This document shows positions 22,242 through 31,671 of a stretch of 64,000 nucleotides of DNA, in pieces. The position numbers were made by a program, and so were the translations under genes. Every line of letters starts with the position of its first letter. Within the stretch, counting starts at the first letter, position 1. The notes beneath the pieces were generated by a model, which saw only the letters and a list, made by a program, of their open reading frames with translations, did no database searches and was not told the origin of the DNA. The DNA is from Candidatus Saccharimonadota bacterium (GTDB lineage Bacteria; Patescibacteriota; Saccharimonadia; Saccharimonadales; Saccharimonadaceae), in assembly GCA_017404935.1 (NCBI GenBank), contig JAFRBI010000007.1:1-64000 (forward strand). Reading direction: 5' to 3'.

Positions 22242-24475
22242 TGCAAAAATTTTCCAAAAATCACCCTATTTTGCATATTATTTTAAAAAACACCTTTACC
22301 CTATTTAACCTCGTCAACCTAATTTTGGCGTTAATGGTAGCCTTTGTCGGCAGCTTCAAAAATATGCTCTTTATTTTTATTGCTATCGCCAACACTCTAA
22401 TCAGTATCATCAACGAAATCCGGGCTTACAAAATCGTCCAAAAAATGCGCCTCGTTTCCGAGCAAAAACCTACGGTAATTAGAGATGGCAAATCTATTCA
22501 AATTCCGTCCGAAGAGATTAAAAAAGGCGACATCGTAGTCTTGAGCCTCGGTGACCAAATTCTTTATGACAGCATCATGGAAGAGGGAACCTTAGAGGTT
22601 AACGAATCGTTTATTACCGGTGAGCAAGACAGTATCGAAAAGCACCAAGGCGACGAATTGATCTCAGGTAGCTTCGTGGTGGCAGGCACTGCCAAAGCTA
22701 AGGTGTTAAAAGTTGGCGAAGAAAATTCTATCACCAAGCTTGAAAAAGCCGCCCACCACCTAAAAACTGCCGATTCCAAGCTGTTCACCTTAATGAACAA
22801 AATCGTCAAATACATTTCTTACACTCTAATTCCAGTCGGTGCGCTGCTTTTGTGGTCTCGGTTTAGGACCGAGTCCGAAACTGCCACCGCCGTAACGAGC
22901 ACTGTTGCCGCTCTCATCAATATGATCCCAGAAGGGCTAATTCTTTTGACTAGCTCTGTTTTGGCGCTTGCTACCATCAGGCTCTCTAAACGTAAAGTTC
23001 TCGTCCAGGACCTCTATTCTATTGAGACTCTCGCCCGGGTAGACACTATTTGTCTAGATAAAACCGGCACCCTCACCTCTGGTAATATGGTGGTACAGGA
23101 TTTTATCTTGCCAAATGGCGATTCGTTTGAAAAGGTCAAAGCCAGTCCAACCCCGGCCGAAAAATCGCTCCTAAGGGCCCTAGGAGCCATTCTAAGCACT
23201 CAAATGGCCGAAAACGCAACCACTAGCGCTTTGAAGAAAGCTATGCCTAAAAACGCCAATTTTGGCGAAATAGAGGGCATTGTGGACGTTATACCTTTTA
23301 GTTCCGAGCGCAAATGCTCTGGCTTTAGAACCAAAAAAGAAGAATACTTAATGGGCGCTATCGAATTCATCACCGATGACAAAGAAGTGATCAAAAAGGT
23401 TAAATCTTACGCCGGCGATTACCGCGTGATTGGAGTGGTGAAGGTAGCAGTAGGCGCTACGAGTCCTGCGGAACATAAGGACTTGGCCAGAGCGGCCCGG
23501 AGCGTGTCCGAAGGACACGCAGCGCCTACTGCTACCTTCCTCGGCTGTATTCGCTTGAAAGACGAAATCCGAAAGAATGCACCTGAAATTATTAAGTATT
23601 TTTACGATAACGATATCGCGCCAAAGGTGATTTCCGGTGATGATCTCGAAACCGTGAAAAAAATCGCCGCCACCGTTGGCATCAAAGATTTAAGAGGCAT
23701 CGATCTTAGTACCGAGAAAAAGCCAAATTACGAGAACCTCGTCAAAAATTACTCTATTTTTACCCGGGTTAAACCAGAGCAAAAAAAGAGTTTAATTGAG
23801 GCCTTTAAAAAGGCTGGCGGCACCGTCGCCATGACCGGCGATGGCGTCAACGACATTCTTGCTATGAAAGAGGCTGACTGTTCTATCGCCATCGGTGAGG
23901 GCTCCGATGCCGCCCGTCGCTCCGCCAAATTAGTTTTACTCGATTCCGATTTTGACCGTGTACCAAGTATTATCGACGAAGGCCGTCAGTCCATCAACAA
24001 CCTCGAACGCTCTACGTCGCTTTTCCTCGCCAAGACGGTTTATGCCACCACTCTTGCTGTTATCTTCGTTCTAGCGCCTCTAAGCTACCCATTTAGCCCA
24101 ATCGAAATGTCGCTCCTTTCATTTGCCTGTATTGGCTTCCCAGGCCTAGCCCTCGCTCTAGAGCACAACACTGCGAGAATCAAAGACAAGTTCATTTACA
24201 ACATCAAGCACTATTCTGTGCCTACCGGTATTGCCGTAGCTATTTCTATGGTGGTGCTTTCCATCGTAGCCGAAATCAACAATTTCGATAGAAGTAAACT
24301 CACCACCCTTTCCGCCATCATCGTCTTTACCATTGACTTCTTCCTCATCTACAAAATCAGCCGCCCGCTCAACCTCTTCCGTGCCATCTTAATGGCTCTC
24401 ATTCTCGCCATTTTCCTCGGTGCACTCTTTATTCCAGCTACCCAAGAACTTTTTGAATTTACCCTCGCCTGGTAA
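22241..24475 (+). CDS. Cation-transporting P-type ATPase with an in-frame palindromic insert
   Basis: The protein (744 residues) has the actuator motif TGEQ, the helix-4 motif MIPEGL, phosphorylation site DKTGTLTSG, and hinge MTGDGVNDILAMK. PEGL and the short N-terminus point to a CtpE/Ca-Mg-type P2 ATPase of the HAD-IC superfamily; the ion is not certain. Ten membrane helices are expected. Residues 401-433 are the translated element at 23441-23538, placed in the nucleotide-binding domain between the strands YRVIGVVK and TFLGCIRLKDEIR. It starts at the last base of the Fem-like gene. Confidence 0.9.
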   Translation: MQKFSKNHPILHIILKNTFTLFNLVNLILALMVAFVGSFKNMLFIFIAIANTLISIINEIRAYKIVQKMRLVSEQKPTVIRDGKSIQIPSEEIKKGDIVVLSLGDQILYDSIMEEGTLEVNESFITGEQDSIEKHQGDELISGSFVVAGTAKAKVLKVGEENSITKLEKAAHHLKTADSKLFTLMNKIVKYISYTLIPVGALLLWSRFRTESETATAVTSTVAALINMIPEGLILLTSSVLALATIRLSKRKVLVQDLYSIETLARVDTICLDKTGTLTSGNMVVQDFILPNGDSFEKVKASPTPAEKSLLRALGAILSTQMAENATTSALKKAMPKNANFGEIEGIVDVIPFSSERKCSGFRTKKEEYLMGAIEFITDDKEVIKKVKSYAGDYRVIGVVKVAVGATSPAEHKDLARAARSVSEGHAAPTATFLGCIRLKDEIRKNAPEIIKYFYDNDIAPKVISGDDLETVKKIAATVGIKDLRGIDLSTEKKPNYENLVKNYSIFTRVKPEQKKSLIEAFKKAGGTVAMTGDGVNDILAMKEADCSIAIGEGSDAARRSAKLVLLDSDFDRVPSIIDEGRQSINNLERSTSLFLAKTVYATTLAVIFVLAPLSYPFSPIEMSLLSFACIGFPGLALALEHNTARIKDKFIYNIKHYSVPTGIAVAISMVVLSIVAEINNFDRSKLTTLSAIIVFTIDFFLIYKISRPLNLFRAILMALILAIFLGALFIPATQELFEFTLAW
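23441..23538 (+). repeat. In-frame palindromic element, family 1 (P-type ATPase)
   Basis: Perfect 18-base inverted arms (23441-23458 and 23521-23538) enclose a 62-bp core with GACTTGGCCAGAGCGGCCCG and the small stem GTGTCC/GGACAC. The same core occurs in tsaD and at 36688-36784. It is translated as DLARAARSVSEGHA in all three. Confidence 0.92.
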
Positions 24476-24560
24476 ACCCCTTATGCTTGGTCAAATAACA
24501 GTTTTGTAATACACTTAAATAAGTAGGTATTGGTATTTTAACAAGAAAGGGGGGTTAGGT

Positions 24561-25121
24561 TTGCAAAAAATTTATTTTTTGGATGGCAAAGCTATCACCA
24601 AAACTCAGATTATTCACGATGCTGAGAAGAAATCTCTAAAAACCAAGTCCAAAAACAAACGACGCTTGAGGGAAGCTTTGGTTTTCCGGTTTGTTAAGGA
24701 CTACAAAAGTTGGAGAGAGTTTATCGGTGGGTGCGAACAGATTGGCTATGCCTCCGTGCCGGACATCAATGTAAGGAGCATTGTTGAAAGAGCCCTAGAT
24801 AGTCGCGGGATTACGGAACCTTGTGTTGCCGTTTTTCGTTTGAATGGCCACTCGTTTGTTTATTCCGAAAGGGGCAAACCGGTCATTTACAACGCTAAGC
24901 TCCGAATTGAACGCGGTGGGACTTGGTGTAAAGACGAAGATGAAGAAGGCAACATTCTTGGCTGGTTTTTAGGTGGCATTGACCCCGACAGGACCGCCAA
25001 AGGAGAGTATCTCCTTACAGACAAGATTGACTTCCCGAGCGAAATGTCATATGAGTGGCAAGACTATTGTCTCAAACGCTACGGAGAAGTGTGTGACAAA
25101 TATCACATCATACCAAAATAA
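24561..25121 (+). CDS. Hypothetical protein
   Basis: The 186-residue product starts with TTG behind AGAAAGGGGGG. It has a basic N-terminal helix (KSLKTKSKNKRRLREALVFRF) and a C-terminal beta-rich part. No family is recognised. A terminator-like GGGCCGCGAAC..CCGCGGCCC stem lies at 25130-25154, just before the rlmH promoter. Confidence 0.55.
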   Translation: MQKIYFLDGKAITKTQIIHDAEKKSLKTKSKNKRRLREALVFRFVKDYKSWREFIGGCEQIGYASVPDINVRSIVERALDSRGITEPCVAVFRLNGHSFVYSERGKPVIYNAKLRIERGGTWCKDEDEEGNILGWFLGGIDPDRTAKGEYLLTDKIDFPSEMSYEWQDYCLKRYGEVCDKYHIIPK

Positions 25122-25176
25122 TACCTACCAAGGGCCGCGAACTTCCGCGGCCCATTTTTAATGGTATAATAAAAGT

Positions 25177-25608
25177 ATGATTAAGATTATTGCCGGTGGC
25201 AAAAAGCACCTTCCTTGGGCTAATGAGGCCATTGAAGAATACGAAAAACGGCTCAAAAAGCCTTATGATTTAACATGGGAATATGTTGAGGAAGAAAAGC
25301 TAAATAAAAAATTGTCAAATTGGCCATTTTCCGGCCAAGACTTCGTAATTATTTGTGACGAACGTGGCCAAAATATATCATCCGATGAATATTCAAGAAT
25401 GTTAGAAAAGGCATTTGTGGGCAGCAAAAACGTCGTAATTTTAATTGGCGGAGCCTATGGTTTCTCAGAAGAAATCAGGGAAAAGGCCGACTTTATCTGG
25501 AGTTTTTCCAAATTAGTTTTCCCACATATGTTAGCCAGAACTATTGTCGCTGAACAAACTTACCGCGCCCAAGAAATTGCCAAGGGTGGACATTATCATC
25601 ACGCTTAA
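25177..25608 (+). CDS. rlmH: 23S rRNA (pseudouridine1915-N3)-methyltransferase RlmH
   Basis: The 143-residue SPOUT protein has the knot signature VILIGGAYGFSEE, the block SFSKLVFPHMLARTIVAEQTYRA and the terminal GGHYHHA. RlmH methylates pseudouridine in helix 69 of 23S rRNA. TATAAT at 25165-25170 ends six bases before the ATG (leaderless). Confidence 0.93.
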   Translation: MIKIIAGGKKHLPWANEAIEEYEKRLKKPYDLTWEYVEEEKLNKKLSNWPFSGQDFVIICDERGQNISSDEYSRMLEKAFVGSKNVVILIGGAYGFSEEIREKADFIWSFSKLVFPHMLARTIVAEQTYRAQEIAKGGHYHHA

Positions 25609-25663
25609 ATATTCACCTCATGATATATTTTCTCTATAACTAGAAATGTGGTATAATTAAAGA

Positions 25664-26764
25664 ATGAAAATTTTAGGGATAGAAACCAGTTGTGATGAAA
25701 CTGCTGCTGCCGTCGTAGAAGATGGGGCCAAGATTTTGTCCAATGCTGTTGTGTCCCAAATTGATATCTTTGCTGAATATGGCGGAGTAATTCCAGAAGT
25801 TGCCGCCCGTTCACACTTAGAAGTAATGATGCCAGTGGTAGAAAAGGCCATGAAGGATGCGAACTGCACCTGGAACGATATTGACGCCATCGCTGTCACG
25901 CACGCACCAGGCCTGCTCGGCTCGCTTTTGATCGGCACATTAACCGCTCGCACCCTCGCAATTTTGCACGACAAACCATTGTACGCCGTCCACCACCTCA
26001 AATCCCACATCTATGCCAACTGGCTGGTAGGGATGGAAGCTGCGACGTGTTCTGCGGAACATAAGGACTTGGCCAGAGCGGCCCGGAGCGTGTCCGAAGG
26101 ACACGCTGCAGCTTCCGTCCCTACCTTTCCTGTATTAGCTTTGGTAATTTCAGGTGGCCATACTCAGATTTTGTATATGCCTTCCCACGATAAGTTTGAA
26201 ATTATCGGCACTACCAGAGATGACGCTATTGGCGAATGTTTCGATAAAGTCGCCAAAATTTTAGGTTTACCATACCCAGGTGGCCCATCTATCGCAAAAG
26301 CCGCCAAGGAAGGCGACGAAAACAAGTACAAATTCCCGCACCCAAAGATAGACGGGTTAGATTTTTCATTTTCAGGCTTAAAAACCGCAGTACTTCGAGC
26401 AGTCCAAAAGGAGCTGAATTTGCCAATTTCGCACCCTTCCCACGATCTCAAAAATTATTTAACCAAAAAACAGGTCAACGATTTTGCAGCTTCATTCCAA
26501 AAAACCGCTGTTGACATCTTATTAGAAAAGTTGTCTACGGCAAAACAACAGCACCCCGATGTCAAATCAATCGTCTTTGCCGGCGGCGTCTCCGCCAACG
26601 AAGCCCTGCGAGAAAAAGCCGAAGGCTATTTCCCACAAAAAAGTTTATCAGGGGACAACGGCGCCATGGTCGCCGCCGCCGCTTACTATGAAATTCAGGC
26701 CGGGAAAAAGCCTACTGACCCCTATAAAATGAACATCTACCCACGCATTTCCATAAACGCCTAA
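25664..26764 (+). CDS. tsaD: tRNA N6-adenosine threonylcarbamoyltransferase TsaD with an in-frame insert
   Basis: The protein carries the family's GIETSCDETAAAV start, the metal site HHLKSHIYANWL (HxxxH), ISGGHTQ, FDKVAKILGLPYPGG and FAGGVSANEALRE. TsaD completes the t6A37 modification of ANN-reading tRNAs with TsaB/C/E (not in this window). Residues 121-154 are a translated palindromic element (26026-26125) in the loop between the metal-binding helix and the strand before ISGGH. TATAAT at 25652-25657 ends six bases before the ATG. The gene is essential in most bacteria, so the insert must be tolerated or removed. Confidence 0.95.
   Translation: MKILGIETSCDETAAAVVEDGAKILSNAVVSQIDIFAEYGGVIPEVAARSHLEVMMPVVEKAMKDANCTWNDIDAIAVTHAPGLLGSLLIGTLTARTLAILHDKPLYAVHHLKSHIYANWLVGMEAATCSAEHKDLARAARSVSEGHAAASVPTFPVLALVISGGHTQILYMPSHDKFEIIGTTRDDAIGECFDKVAKILGLPYPGGPSIAKAAKEGDENKYKFPHPKIDGLDFSFSGLKTAVLRAVQKELNLPISHPSHDLKNYLTKKQVNDFAASFQKTAVDILLEKLSTAKQQHPDVKSIVFAGGVSANEALREKAEGYFPQKSLSGDNGAMVAAAAYYEIQAGKKPTDPYKMNIYPRISINA
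26026..26125 (+). repeat. In-frame palindromic element, family 1 (tsaD)
   Basis: Arms 26026-26043 and 26108-26125 are complementary with one mismatch. The core is nearly identical to that in the P-type ATPase gene over more than 45 bp, while the arms are unrelated to those of the other copies. Confidence 0.92.
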
Positions 26765-26882
26765 AATATGGTGTAAAAAATACAACAAAACAGGGGTGAA
26801 AACGCCCAAAAAAGTCGAGATTTTTTCCCCTGTTCCACCCCTTATATGGTAAAATAAGCATAAGGGGGAAAGTAGAGTAAAT

Positions 26883-29708
26883 ATGTGGAGGTACCATAAG
26901 CTAAAAATGGGCTGTGGTAAGATAACCTTCGAGTTGTTGTTGATTTTCGTGTGCCAAATTTTCCTAACAACCATTTTCGATTCCAGTCCCGCCTATGCCA
27001 GTACCCCGACCACTATCACCATAGAGGTGGCAGGTGATATTAACGTAGATGTTGTGCCAAATCAGTTTAAATCTGGATCAACCACCTTCACCGTTACTAC
27101 TGATAGCCCTAATGGTTATAAGGTGCTCATGGAAACTGGCGGCACTTCTACTGATCTAATTCCAGAAAGTGGTGGCGAAACCACTATTCCTACAATCATC
27201 CTACCAACAGGGAAAAGTTTCATTTCGGCCTCCGAGATAACTAAAGCCCACGCCTACAGTATGGACAACACCAAATTTAGACCTATACCAGCCATCGGTA
27301 ATAGCGACACTATTGTTGAAGTAAACGAAGTAAATGGAACTGTTACCAACACTCACACCATTACTATGGGGGTCAAGGTAGAAAACGACGTTCCGCCAGG
27401 GAAATACACTAATAGCCTCATTCTCACTGCCATTGCTAATACCCCAGATATCTGTGACCCAAATCTTATCTGTTACAATAAAAATGGCAGCGAGGAGGGG
27501 GCTGAAGCTACAGAGCAATCAGTTACCAGTAACACTGATGCCACTCTGTCATCTCCTAACTTCTATCGAACCGGTTATGGTTTTGCCGGTTGGAACACCA
27601 GAAGAGATGGCACCGGTGACACCTATGGGCCAAACCAGACTATTCCTGTGGGAGACGTCTCGAATGAAGGTATAATGCTCTACGCTAAATGGTTAGAGTC
27701 TGAAGATACTCTTCAAAACTGGGATGGTTGTGACGTTATGGGCATCGGTGACACGATTGCCCTTACCGACTCTAGGGACGGGAATGTTTATACCGTAGCT
27801 AAATTGGCAGACCACGCCTGTTGGATGACGGAAAACTTACGTCTAGATTTCTCTAACCCAGATGTGACAATCACCGCAGCCAACACTAACAATCCTGCCT
27901 CAGACTTTATGGTCGCGGTGAACCAACACCCAAGCTCATCTTCCAACTTCTGTACAACCAACAACGCTAGCTGTGTCAACCGTATTCTGTTTAATGCTAA
28001 CGGGGTAAATCCAAACTCGGCAGATCTGTGGTATTCGTATGGCGTCTATTACAACTGGTATACGGCTACCGCTGGTAATGGAACCTATTCAACAAACAAC
28101 CCAAGAGTTAGAGCTGATGGGGATATTTGCCCGGCTGGGTGGTCACTACCAGATGGATATAGTATCAACGGCGATTATGCCACCCTCGATATAGCACTTG
28201 GTGGTAGGGGCAGTAACGAGACTTCTAACTTGATGTCAAACAGATGGCGCAGCTATCCAAACAACTTCCTCTTCAGTGGCCAGCAAAACGGAAATTCAAT
28301 CACCAATCGTGGCGAAACAGGGAACTACCATGGTATCAGTGCATCTTCTTCTAACAATTTAATCAATATGTGGTTGCAAGCAACCAAAGTCAGTACCAAC
28401 ACAAACGGGTCGTCTAAAATCCGTGGTCAGTCTGTCCGTTGTATGATGCAAAAATATTACACCGTACACTTTGATGCTAACACTACGGCTGAAGTAGATG
28501 GAATTATGTACGATCAAAGAACTGCCGTTGGGAATAGTATCAAAATAGATTCAAACAACTTTACGATTTCGCCACAAGGTGGTCACGTCTACAAGTTTAT
28601 CAATTGGAACACTGCTGCCGACGGTAGTGGCGATAGTTATGCAGACGGAGCAACCATCACGAACTTGGGTGCTACTGCTGGTCAAACTGTTACACTTTAT
28701 GCTCAATGGGAAGTTTTGTCGCTAGTGGACGTTACGGTAGTATTCCCGCAAGGCATTACAGAGATTAGACTCAGCAATAGCGACTATGATAGCTACTATA
28801 GTGTGACCGAAAGCGGCGACGTAGTCAACTTAGTAGGAACAAAACCGTACACTATCTCAGCCGTTCTGGACTCTAGCTACGACTTTGACGGTTGGACCAC
28901 CACTGCAGGGGGCACAATTGGCTCTCCTCTTATTAGCCCAACCACTTACACTGTAACCTCCGCCGCCACCCTAACTGCCGCGGCCAGCTATAGGACCACT
29001 ACGCTCTATCTCCAAAATCTCAGCTCAGCATCCTGTTCGAATATTCCAAGGACCGTGTTCGACAACCGTGACAACGAAGCTTACACCATCGCTCGTCTAG
29101 ATGATGGCAACTGTTGGATGCTAGACGATCTCAGACTTGGTTCTACCACCTTATTAGCTTCTATTACCGATGCCAATACCAACATGCCAGAAAATTCCAG
29201 TCCTCTTATCTTGACTCAGCCAACCCGTCTCTACGATTATGAAACTCCAGAGACAGATCTAAGCCGTGTTGGCCAAAGCGTCACTAACTACGGGTCTGGT
29301 AGCGGCAAGGCCGGCGTCTACTACAACTTCTGTGCCGCCTCCGCTGGTACGGTCTGTTCCGCCAGTAGCCCGCAAAATGCCATTTACGATATCTGTCCGG
29401 TCGGCTGGAGATTAGCGACCGGTGGTTCAAGTGGCGAGCTTCAGGCTCTCTACAGAACATACGGCAGCAACGTATCAAGATTTAATACTGCCTTCTCCAC
29501 CGCCCTCTCTGGGTGGTTCGATGCCAACCAAGGGAATAACGGTACATACAAGGAGTTCGATAGCGCGGTAGTTTACTGGTCGTCTACTGCCTCAAACAAC
29601 ATTAACAAGACCTACATCCTTAAATTGACCAGAAACAGTATCGTCCAAAATACTGGTTATCTAGAAAATAACGGATTCAGCGTCCGGTGTCTGTTGAAAT
29701 CAGAGTAA
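26883..29708 (+). CDS. Large secreted FISUMP/InlB-repeat protein
   Basis: The 941-residue protein has a signal peptide ending near AYAS (residue 39), an N-terminal beta domain (TFTVTTDSPNGYKVLMETGG), an InlB-type (Listeria-Bacteroides) repeat ending in LYAKW, a first FISUMP domain (HACWMTENLRLD, DICPAGWSLPDG, RCMMQKY), a second InlB-type repeat ending in LYAQW, and a second FISUMP domain (NCWMLDDLRLG, DICPVGWRL, VYWSSTAS, RCLLKSE). It is likely a cell-surface adhesin facing the host bacterium. There is no sortase motif or C-terminal anchor. AAGGGGGAAAG precedes the start. It is a paralogue of the DGR target but lacks the VR sequence. Confidence 0.85.
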   Translation: MWRYHKLKMGCGKITFELLLIFVCQIFLTTIFDSSPAYASTPTTITIEVAGDINVDVVPNQFKSGSTTFTVTTDSPNGYKVLMETGGTSTDLIPESGGETTIPTIILPTGKSFISASEITKAHAYSMDNTKFRPIPAIGNSDTIVEVNEVNGTVTNTHTITMGVKVENDVPPGKYTNSLILTAIANTPDICDPNLICYNKNGSEEGAEATEQSVTSNTDATLSSPNFYRTGYGFAGWNTRRDGTGDTYGPNQTIPVGDVSNEGIMLYAKWLESEDTLQNWDGCDVMGIGDTIALTDSRDGNVYTVAKLADHACWMTENLRLDFSNPDVTITAANTNNPASDFMVAVNQHPSSSSNFCTTNNASCVNRILFNANGVNPNSADLWYSYGVYYNWYTATAGNGTYSTNNPRVRADGDICPAGWSLPDGYSINGDYATLDIALGGRGSNETSNLMSNRWRSYPNNFLFSGQQNGNSITNRGETGNYHGISASSSNNLINMWLQATKVSTNTNGSSKIRGQSVRCMMQKYYTVHFDANTTAEVDGIMYDQRTAVGNSIKIDSNNFTISPQGGHVYKFINWNTAADGSGDSYADGATITNLGATAGQTVTLYAQWEVLSLVDVTVVFPQGITEIRLSNSDYDSYYSVTESGDVVNLVGTKPYTISAVLDSSYDFDGWTTTAGGTIGSPLISPTTYTVTSAATLTAAASYRTTTLYLQNLSSASCSNIPRTVFDNRDNEAYTIARLDDGNCWMLDDLRLGSTTLLASITDANTNMPENSSPLILTQPTRLYDYETPETDLSRVGQSVTNYGSGSGKAGVYYNFCAASAGTVCSASSPQNAIYDICPVGWRLATGGSSGELQALYRTYGSNVSRFNTAFSTALSGWFDANQGNNGTYKEFDSAVVYWSSTASNNINKTYILKLTRNSIVQNTGYLENNGFSVRCLLKSE

Positions 29709-29733
29709 AAATGTGATAAGATAAAAACATACT

Positions 29734-29808
29734 AGGCTGTCGCCAAGTGGTAAGGCAACGTGTTTTGGTCCCGTCATTCGCAGGTTCGAATCCTGCCAGC
29801 CTAGCCAA
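29734..29808 (+). tRNA. tRNA-Gln (anticodon TTG)
   Basis: The acceptor TAGGCTG pairs with CAGCCTA, followed by G and encoded CCA. The anticodon stem ACGTG/CCCGT has one T-C mismatch and the loop TTTTGGT gives anticodon TTG. The T arm is GCAGGTTCGAATCCTGC. Its last 18 bases recur at 29869-29886. Confidence 0.93.
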
Positions 29809-29886
29809 GATGAAAAAATAGCGAGCTTGCTCGGTATTTTTTTATCTTGCGGCTGGTCTTGGATGAATATCCTGCCAGCCTAGCCA
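29791..29886 (+). repeat. Direct repeat of the tRNA-Gln 3' end with hairpin
   Basis: ATCCTGCCAGCCTAGCCA at 29791-29808 (end of the tRNA) recurs at 29869-29886, 78 bp on. Between them lies a hairpin (AAGATGAAAAAATA paired with TATTTTTTTATCTT, inner stem GCGAGC/GCTCG). Its outer part lets tRNA bases CCAGCC pair with GGCTGG at 29851-29856. Confidence 0.85.
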
Positions 29887-29991
29887 TTAGAGTTGAAAGG
29901 CGCCATCTCGGCGTTTTTTCATGCTCGCTCGGTCAATAACCGCACTTCGCATGAAGAAAACACCAATCTGGCGCCTTTCAATCTCTAATGG
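29884..29991. repeat. Long inverted repeat behind tRNA-Gln
   Basis: Arms of about 41-43 bases (29884-29924 and 29949-29991) pair over most of their length, with a central segment GGTCAATAACCGC. It begins within the repeated tRNA tail. GC-rich GGCGCC blocks and a T6 run make part of it terminator-like. Confidence 0.75.
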
Positions 29992-30165
29992 ATTATGTTT
30001 GGGCAGGATGAGAACCGTAGGTTCGGACGCCGTAGGAGCCGAGTAAATATCTCAAATTTATTTGAGATATTTTGAGGCGACGCCCGGCGTAGTGGTTTGC
30101 TTTAGCAAACCACGAATCCTGCCACTTTTTGTTCTCCTTATGCTTTCAATCCCACCCCTATTATG
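29992..30165. other. Structured intergenic region without a gene
   Basis: GGCAGGAT at 30002-30009 pairs with ATCCTGCC at 30116-30123. The latter matches the tRNA-Gln T-arm sequence GAATCCTGCCA. Inside are two perfect hairpins: AATATCTCAAAT/ATTTGAGATATT (about 30045-30073) and GTGGTTTGC/GCAAACCAC (30092-30113). No protein gene is seen. Confidence 0.6.
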
Positions 30166-30240
30166 CTATAATACCAACAATTTGGATGAAAATAGTTTCA
30201 AACTGTCACTATCCACGTAGCTTAAAAAGGAGGATGAAAA

Positions 30241-31605
30241 ATGAAAAAAGCAGTTCCAAGTGAAGGCATTTACGATGCCAGGGAACTTGGTTCCCCCACG
30301 ATGTTATTTTTAGGATTGCAGCACATGTTTGCGTTTTTTGGCGCTACCGTGTTGGTGCCGCTACTCACAGGGTTATCCGTGCAGACTACCTTATTCATGG
30401 CAGGTGCCTGCACATTGATCTTCCACTTTTTATTTACCAAACGGATGGTCCCGGCTTTTCTTGGCTCATCGTTTGCGTTTTTAGGTGGTTATGCTATGAT
30501 CAAGGCCAGCCCGGCCTATGCAGATTTACCGCTGGAAGAGCAATTGGCCTATGCCAATGGCGGCGCTATTATCGGCGCAATCGTCTGCTATACTGCATTG
30601 GCTCTGATTATCAAAGCCATCGGAGTTAAGCGGACACTCAAGTATTTGCCGCCGGTGGTTACCAGCCCGATGATTATTTGCATCGGACTGAGTTTGGCGC
30701 CTTCAGCTATTGGCAATGCCAGTCAAAACTGGTTACTTGCCATCATTGCCATTGCGGTGGTCATTATTTTCAACGTTTGGGGTAAAGGCATTTTCAATAT
30801 CGTGCCGATTTTGATGGGTGTCATTATCTCGTATGTCATAGCGGTAGTGGCTCAACTTGCTGGCGCTGGTGGCGCTTGGGCAGGTCAGATTGATTTCAGC
30901 ACTGTCGCAAACGCCAGTTGGGTTGGACTTCCGCCCATCATGTTCCCGAAGTTTGACTTTACAGCTATTATGATTATGGCGCCCATCTGTCTTGCTACGA
31001 TGATGGAGCACATTGGCGATATCAGCGCCATCAGCGCCACCACCAAGAAAAACTTTGTTGAGGAGCCCGGTCTCTGGCGCACGCTACTGGGTGATGGTTG
31101 GATGTCCGCACTCTCGCTGGCAGTCGGTGGACCGCCCAACACCACTTACGGTGAAAACACCGGTGTTTTGGCACTCTCAAAAGTTTTCGATCCCAGAGTG
31201 GTTCGTATCGGCGCAGCTTATGCAGTCATTTTTGGCTTCATGCCTAAGATTGCCGCTATCATCAATACTATGCCTACGGCCATCATTGGCGGTATTTCGT
31301 TTATGCTCTATGGTATGATCTCTGCTATCGGTGTTCGCAATATGTATGAAAACCACGTTAGCCTCGCCAAGTCGAGAAACTTAATTATTGTGAGCGTGGT
31401 CCTGGTTTGCGGACTGGGTATTTCAGAAGGTATCACCTTTGCAATCGGTGGCACAGATATTACGCTTACCGGCATGGCCATCGCCGCCATTGTCGGCATT
31501 ATCTTAAACGCAGTTTTGCCTGGTAAAGATTACGAATACGGTAAAGATCCCGAGGCCGACACCAATCAGGGCATTGCTATTGGCGCCAGACCTTCAAGAG
31601 ATTAG
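30241..31605 (+). CDS. uraA: Uracil/xanthine permease, NCS2 family
   Basis: The 454-residue protein starts with ELGSPTMLFLGLQHMFAFFG, the NCS2 signature in helix I, and has about 14 membrane segments, with TMMEHIGDI and GGPPNTTYGENTGVLALSK in the substrate region. It imports uracil or a purine with protons, sensible for an organism that depends on nucleobase salvage. Its TATAAT box (30166-30171) is about 70 bases upstream, and AAAAGGAGG precedes the ATG, so it has a regular leader. A terminator follows at 31619-31650. Confidence 0.9.
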   Translation: MKKAVPSEGIYDARELGSPTMLFLGLQHMFAFFGATVLVPLLTGLSVQTTLFMAGACTLIFHFLFTKRMVPAFLGSSFAFLGGYAMIKASPAYADLPLEEQLAYANGGAIIGAIVCYTALALIIKAIGVKRTLKYLPPVVTSPMIICIGLSLAPSAIGNASQNWLLAIIAIAVVIIFNVWGKGIFNIVPILMGVIISYVIAVVAQLAGAGGAWAGQIDFSTVANASWVGLPPIMFPKFDFTAIMIMAPICLATMMEHIGDISAISATTKKNFVEEPGLWRTLLGDGWMSALSLAVGGPPNTTYGENTGVLALSKVFDPRVVRIGAAYAVIFGFMPKIAAIINTMPTAIIGGISFMLYGMISAIGVRNMYENHVSLAKSRNLIIVSVVLVCGLGISEGITFAIGGTDITLTGMAIAAIVGIILNAVLPGKDYEYGKDPEADTNQGIAIGARPSRD

Positions 31606-31618
31606 CTATTTTTCATCC

Positions 31619-31652
31619 AAAAGGGTCACGCTTTTCGCGTGGCCCTATTTTT
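31619..31652 (+). terminator. Rho-independent terminator
   Basis: AAAAGGGTCACGC, TTTT, GCGTGGCCCTATTTTTG between uraA and the ftsK promoter. Confidence 0.8.
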
Positions 31653-31671
31653 GTGCTATAATAAAATATAT

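Noticed and set aside
29734-30123. Integrated genetic element at tRNA-Gln with att sites
   Set aside because: No integrase or other gene lies between the repeats, and the enclosed segments are shorter than 70 bp. A hairpin insertion process explains it better.
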